Below are positions 62,578-64,000 of a DNA stretch of 64,000 nucleotides, piece by piece. A model generated the notes under the pieces. That model made no database searches. It saw nothing but the letters and a program-made list of their open reading frames with translations, and was not told the origin of the DNA. Both the position numbers and the translations under genes were made by a program. Every line of letters begins with the position of its first letter. Position 1 is the first letter of the stretch. The DNA comes from Burkholderia pseudomultivorans (GTDB taxonomy: Bacteria; Pseudomonadota; Gammaproteobacteria; Burkholderiales; Burkholderiaceae): assembly GCF_001718415.1 (NCBI RefSeq), contig NZ_CP013378.1, positions 1,364,001 through 1,428,000 of the forward strand, read 5' to 3'.

Positions 62578-63819
62578 ATGACCAAGCTCTACATCGCCGG
62601 CATTGCGATGACCGTGTTCGGCAAGCATCCCGACCGCAGCGTCGACGACCTCGCGCGCGAAGCGCTGCAGCGTGCGTTGCGCGACGCCGGTTGTCATGCC
62701 GACGCGATCCGCGCCGCGTTCTACTCCGGCATCACCAACGGCGCGCTGCAAGGGCAGCTGTCGATTCCCGGCCAAGTCGTGTTCAGCAAGATCGGCCTCG
62801 ACGGCATTCCGATGTTCAACGTCGAGAATGCGTGCGCATCCGGCAGCACGGCCGTGCACCTGGCCGTGCGCGAACTGCAGTCGGGCGCGTGCGACGTCGC
62901 GCTCGCGCTCGGCGCGGAGAAGATGAACGTCGCGGACAAGGCGAAGTCGTTCGCGCTGTTCGAGGCCGGCTGGGACGTCGCGCGCGTCGACGAGAACTTC
63001 GCGACGCTCGCGCGGCTCGGCGAAGGGATCGAGCCGCCGCCCGGCTCCGAATCCGGACGTCCGTACAGTCGCTTCATGAAGATCTACGCGGCGATGTGCC
63101 GGCATCACATGCGCACGTACGGGACGACGCAGCGGCAGATCGCGGCCGTGTCCGCGAAGAACCATGGGCACTCGGTGCACAACCCGTACTCGCAGTTTCG
63201 CCAGCCGTTCACGATCGACGAGGTGCTGGCGGCGCCGCCGATCACGTATCCGATCACGCTGCCGATGTGCGCGCCGCTGTCCGACGGTGCGGCCGCGGCG
63301 ATTCTCTGTACCGAGGAAGGGCTCGCGCGCATCGGCGCCGATCGCAGCCGCTGCATCCGGATTGCCGCGAGCGTGATCCGAAGCTTCACGCGCCGTCGCA
63401 TCGACGAGCCGTACAAGCACATCGGCCGGCTCGCTGCGCTGCAGGCGTACGAGCAGGCGGGCCTCGGGCCGGAGGACATGGACGTCGCCGAAGTGCACGA
63501 CGCATCGGCGATGGGCGAGATCATCCAGGCGGAGAACCTCGGCTTCGTGCCGCTCGGCGAAGGCGGCCCGGCCGCGGAGCGCGGCGAGTTCACGCTCGGC
63601 GGACGGATTCCGATCAACACGTCGGGCGGACTCGAATCGAAGGGCCATCCGCTCGGCGCAACCGGCATCGGACAACTGTACGAACTCGTCACGCAATTGC
63701 GCGGCGAAGCCGGTGCGCGTCAGGTGCAGGGCGCGCGGCATGCGATCCAGGAAAACGGCGGCGGCCTGCAGGGCATCGAGGAAGCGGCGCTGGCCATTCA
63801 CATTCTCAGCAAGAACTGA
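62578..63819 (+). CDS. Thiolase (SCP-x/lipid-transfer type)
   Basis: 413 residues. Nucleophile C86 in NVENACASGSTAVHLA, EVHDASAMGE and the final GLESKGHPLGATGIGQLYEL His motif. This is the SCP-x-like thiolase subfamily, usual in steroid and side-chain beta-oxidation. It cleaves a 3-ketoacyl-CoA. It ends 11 bp before the next gene and belongs to unit C. Confidence 0.92.
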   Translation: MTKLYIAGIAMTVFGKHPDRSVDDLAREALQRALRDAGCHADAIRAAFYSGITNGALQGQLSIPGQVVFSKIGLDGIPMFNVENACASGSTAVHLAVRELQSGACDVALALGAEKMNVADKAKSFALFEAGWDVARVDENFATLARLGEGIEPPPGSESGRPYSRFMKIYAAMCRHHMRTYGTTQRQIAAVSAKNHGHSVHNPYSQFRQPFTIDEVLAAPPITYPITLPMCAPLSDGAAAAILCTEEGLARIGADRSRCIRIAASVIRSFTRRRIDEPYKHIGRLAALQAYEQAGLGPEDMDVAEVHDASAMGEIIQAENLGFVPLGEGGPAAERGEFTLGGRIPINTSGGLESKGHPLGATGIGQLYELVTQLRGEAGARQVQGARHAIQENGGGLQGIEEAALAIHILSKN

Positions 63820-63830
63820 CGGAGGCTGAC

Positions 63831-64000
63831 ATGAGCGACGCATATGGCACGACGACGGCCGGACCGGCGGGGAGCACGGCGCACGCAGCCGGCGGCGCGG
63901 CGGCGTCGATGCAGGCGGCCGGGACCGACGCGGGCCCGTTCGCGCGATGGGGCGACGAATTCCGTGCGGACGCCGCGTTGCAGAAATATCGTCCGATTGG
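63831..64000 (+). CDS. Unidentified gene, cut by window end
   Basis: About 56 N-terminal residues are visible (MSDAYGTTTAGPAGSTAHAA, then GPFARWGDEFRADAALQKYR). It starts after GGAGGCTGAC, in the operon with the thiolase. The visible part is a Gly/Ala-rich leader and gives no family assignment. Confidence 0.6.
   Translation, partial: MSDAYGTTTAGPAGSTAHAAGGAAASMQAAGTDAGPFARWGDEFRADAALQKYRPI

Overview
The window is GC-rich DNA from a betaproteobacterium, almost certainly a member of the Burkholderia cepacia complex. It covers the origin and partition region of a secondary replicon. The evidence is a parA-parB operon preceded by five copies of a 16-bp palindrome (GTTGTCACGTGACAAC and close variants), which I recall as the chromosome 3 (pC3) centromere type of B. 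cenocepacia, next to a convergent Rep_3-family repA and an iteron array. Surrounding genes (DUF4148 proteins, trimeric porin, LysR and TetR regulators) are typical of Burkholderia.

Layout. 1-2.3 kb: a flavodoxin-like NAD(P)H oxidoreductase (cut by the window edge), a TetR regulator and a divergent metallo-beta-lactamase-fold hydrolase sharing a nested inverted-repeat operator. 2.3-4.3 kb: gene-free DNA with the parS cluster. 4.3-7.4 kb: parA, parB and, convergently, repA. 7.6-8.6 kb: about 18 iterons of 19 bp, several in pairs exactly 26 bp apart. An intact IS2-type (IS3 family) element (8628-9963, 5-bp GGGTG duplication) sits directly beyond the last iteron. 10.0-11.3 kb: no gene, but two degenerate iteron-like sites. 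11.3-18.8 kb: DUF4148 proteins, a LysR/purA-paralogue pair, another LysR, an orphan SsuA-like binding protein and a dienelactone hydrolase. 19-24.5 kb: a paralogous bamA-lptD operon headed by an unknown 113-residue protein. 24.9-27.8 kb: a porin and a sulfotransferase-like protein.

28-40.4 kb is a stress island: manganese catalase, MntH-type Nramp, a DUF2252 protein, a non-canonical Nramp relative, GNAT, a glycine-zipper protein, a zinc-ribbon metallopeptidase, hemerythrin, KatE, entericidin-like lipoprotein and a yqjD-yqjE-yqjK-like membrane trio. 40.4-44.7 kb holds a Tat-exported epoxide-hydrolase-like enzyme with its divergent TetR regulator and tandem operator, a DUF2867 protein, and a NIPSNAP/LysR pair.

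45-64 kb is the most interesting part: a three-unit catabolic and transport cluster. Unit A: Tat-exported flavin amine oxidase, dihaem cytochrome c, membrane protein, TetR. Unit B: PhyH-type dioxygenase, RidA-like protein, DUF1329, DUF1302, MMPL/RND transporter, small protein, YCF48 protein, a second flavin amine oxidase and a second dihaem cytochrome c. Unit C: saccharopine-dehydrogenase-like oxidoreductase, acyl-CoA synthetase, thiolase and a gene running off the window. Each unit is preceded by the same roughly 70-bp element with fixed internal spacing, implying one regulon. The gene content suggests uptake or export of a hydrophobic compound, periplasmic oxidation of a C-N bond with electrons passed to cytochrome c (as in NicA2-type nicotine oxidoreductase), and CoA-dependent side-chain degradation. 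The substrate cannot be read from the sequence.
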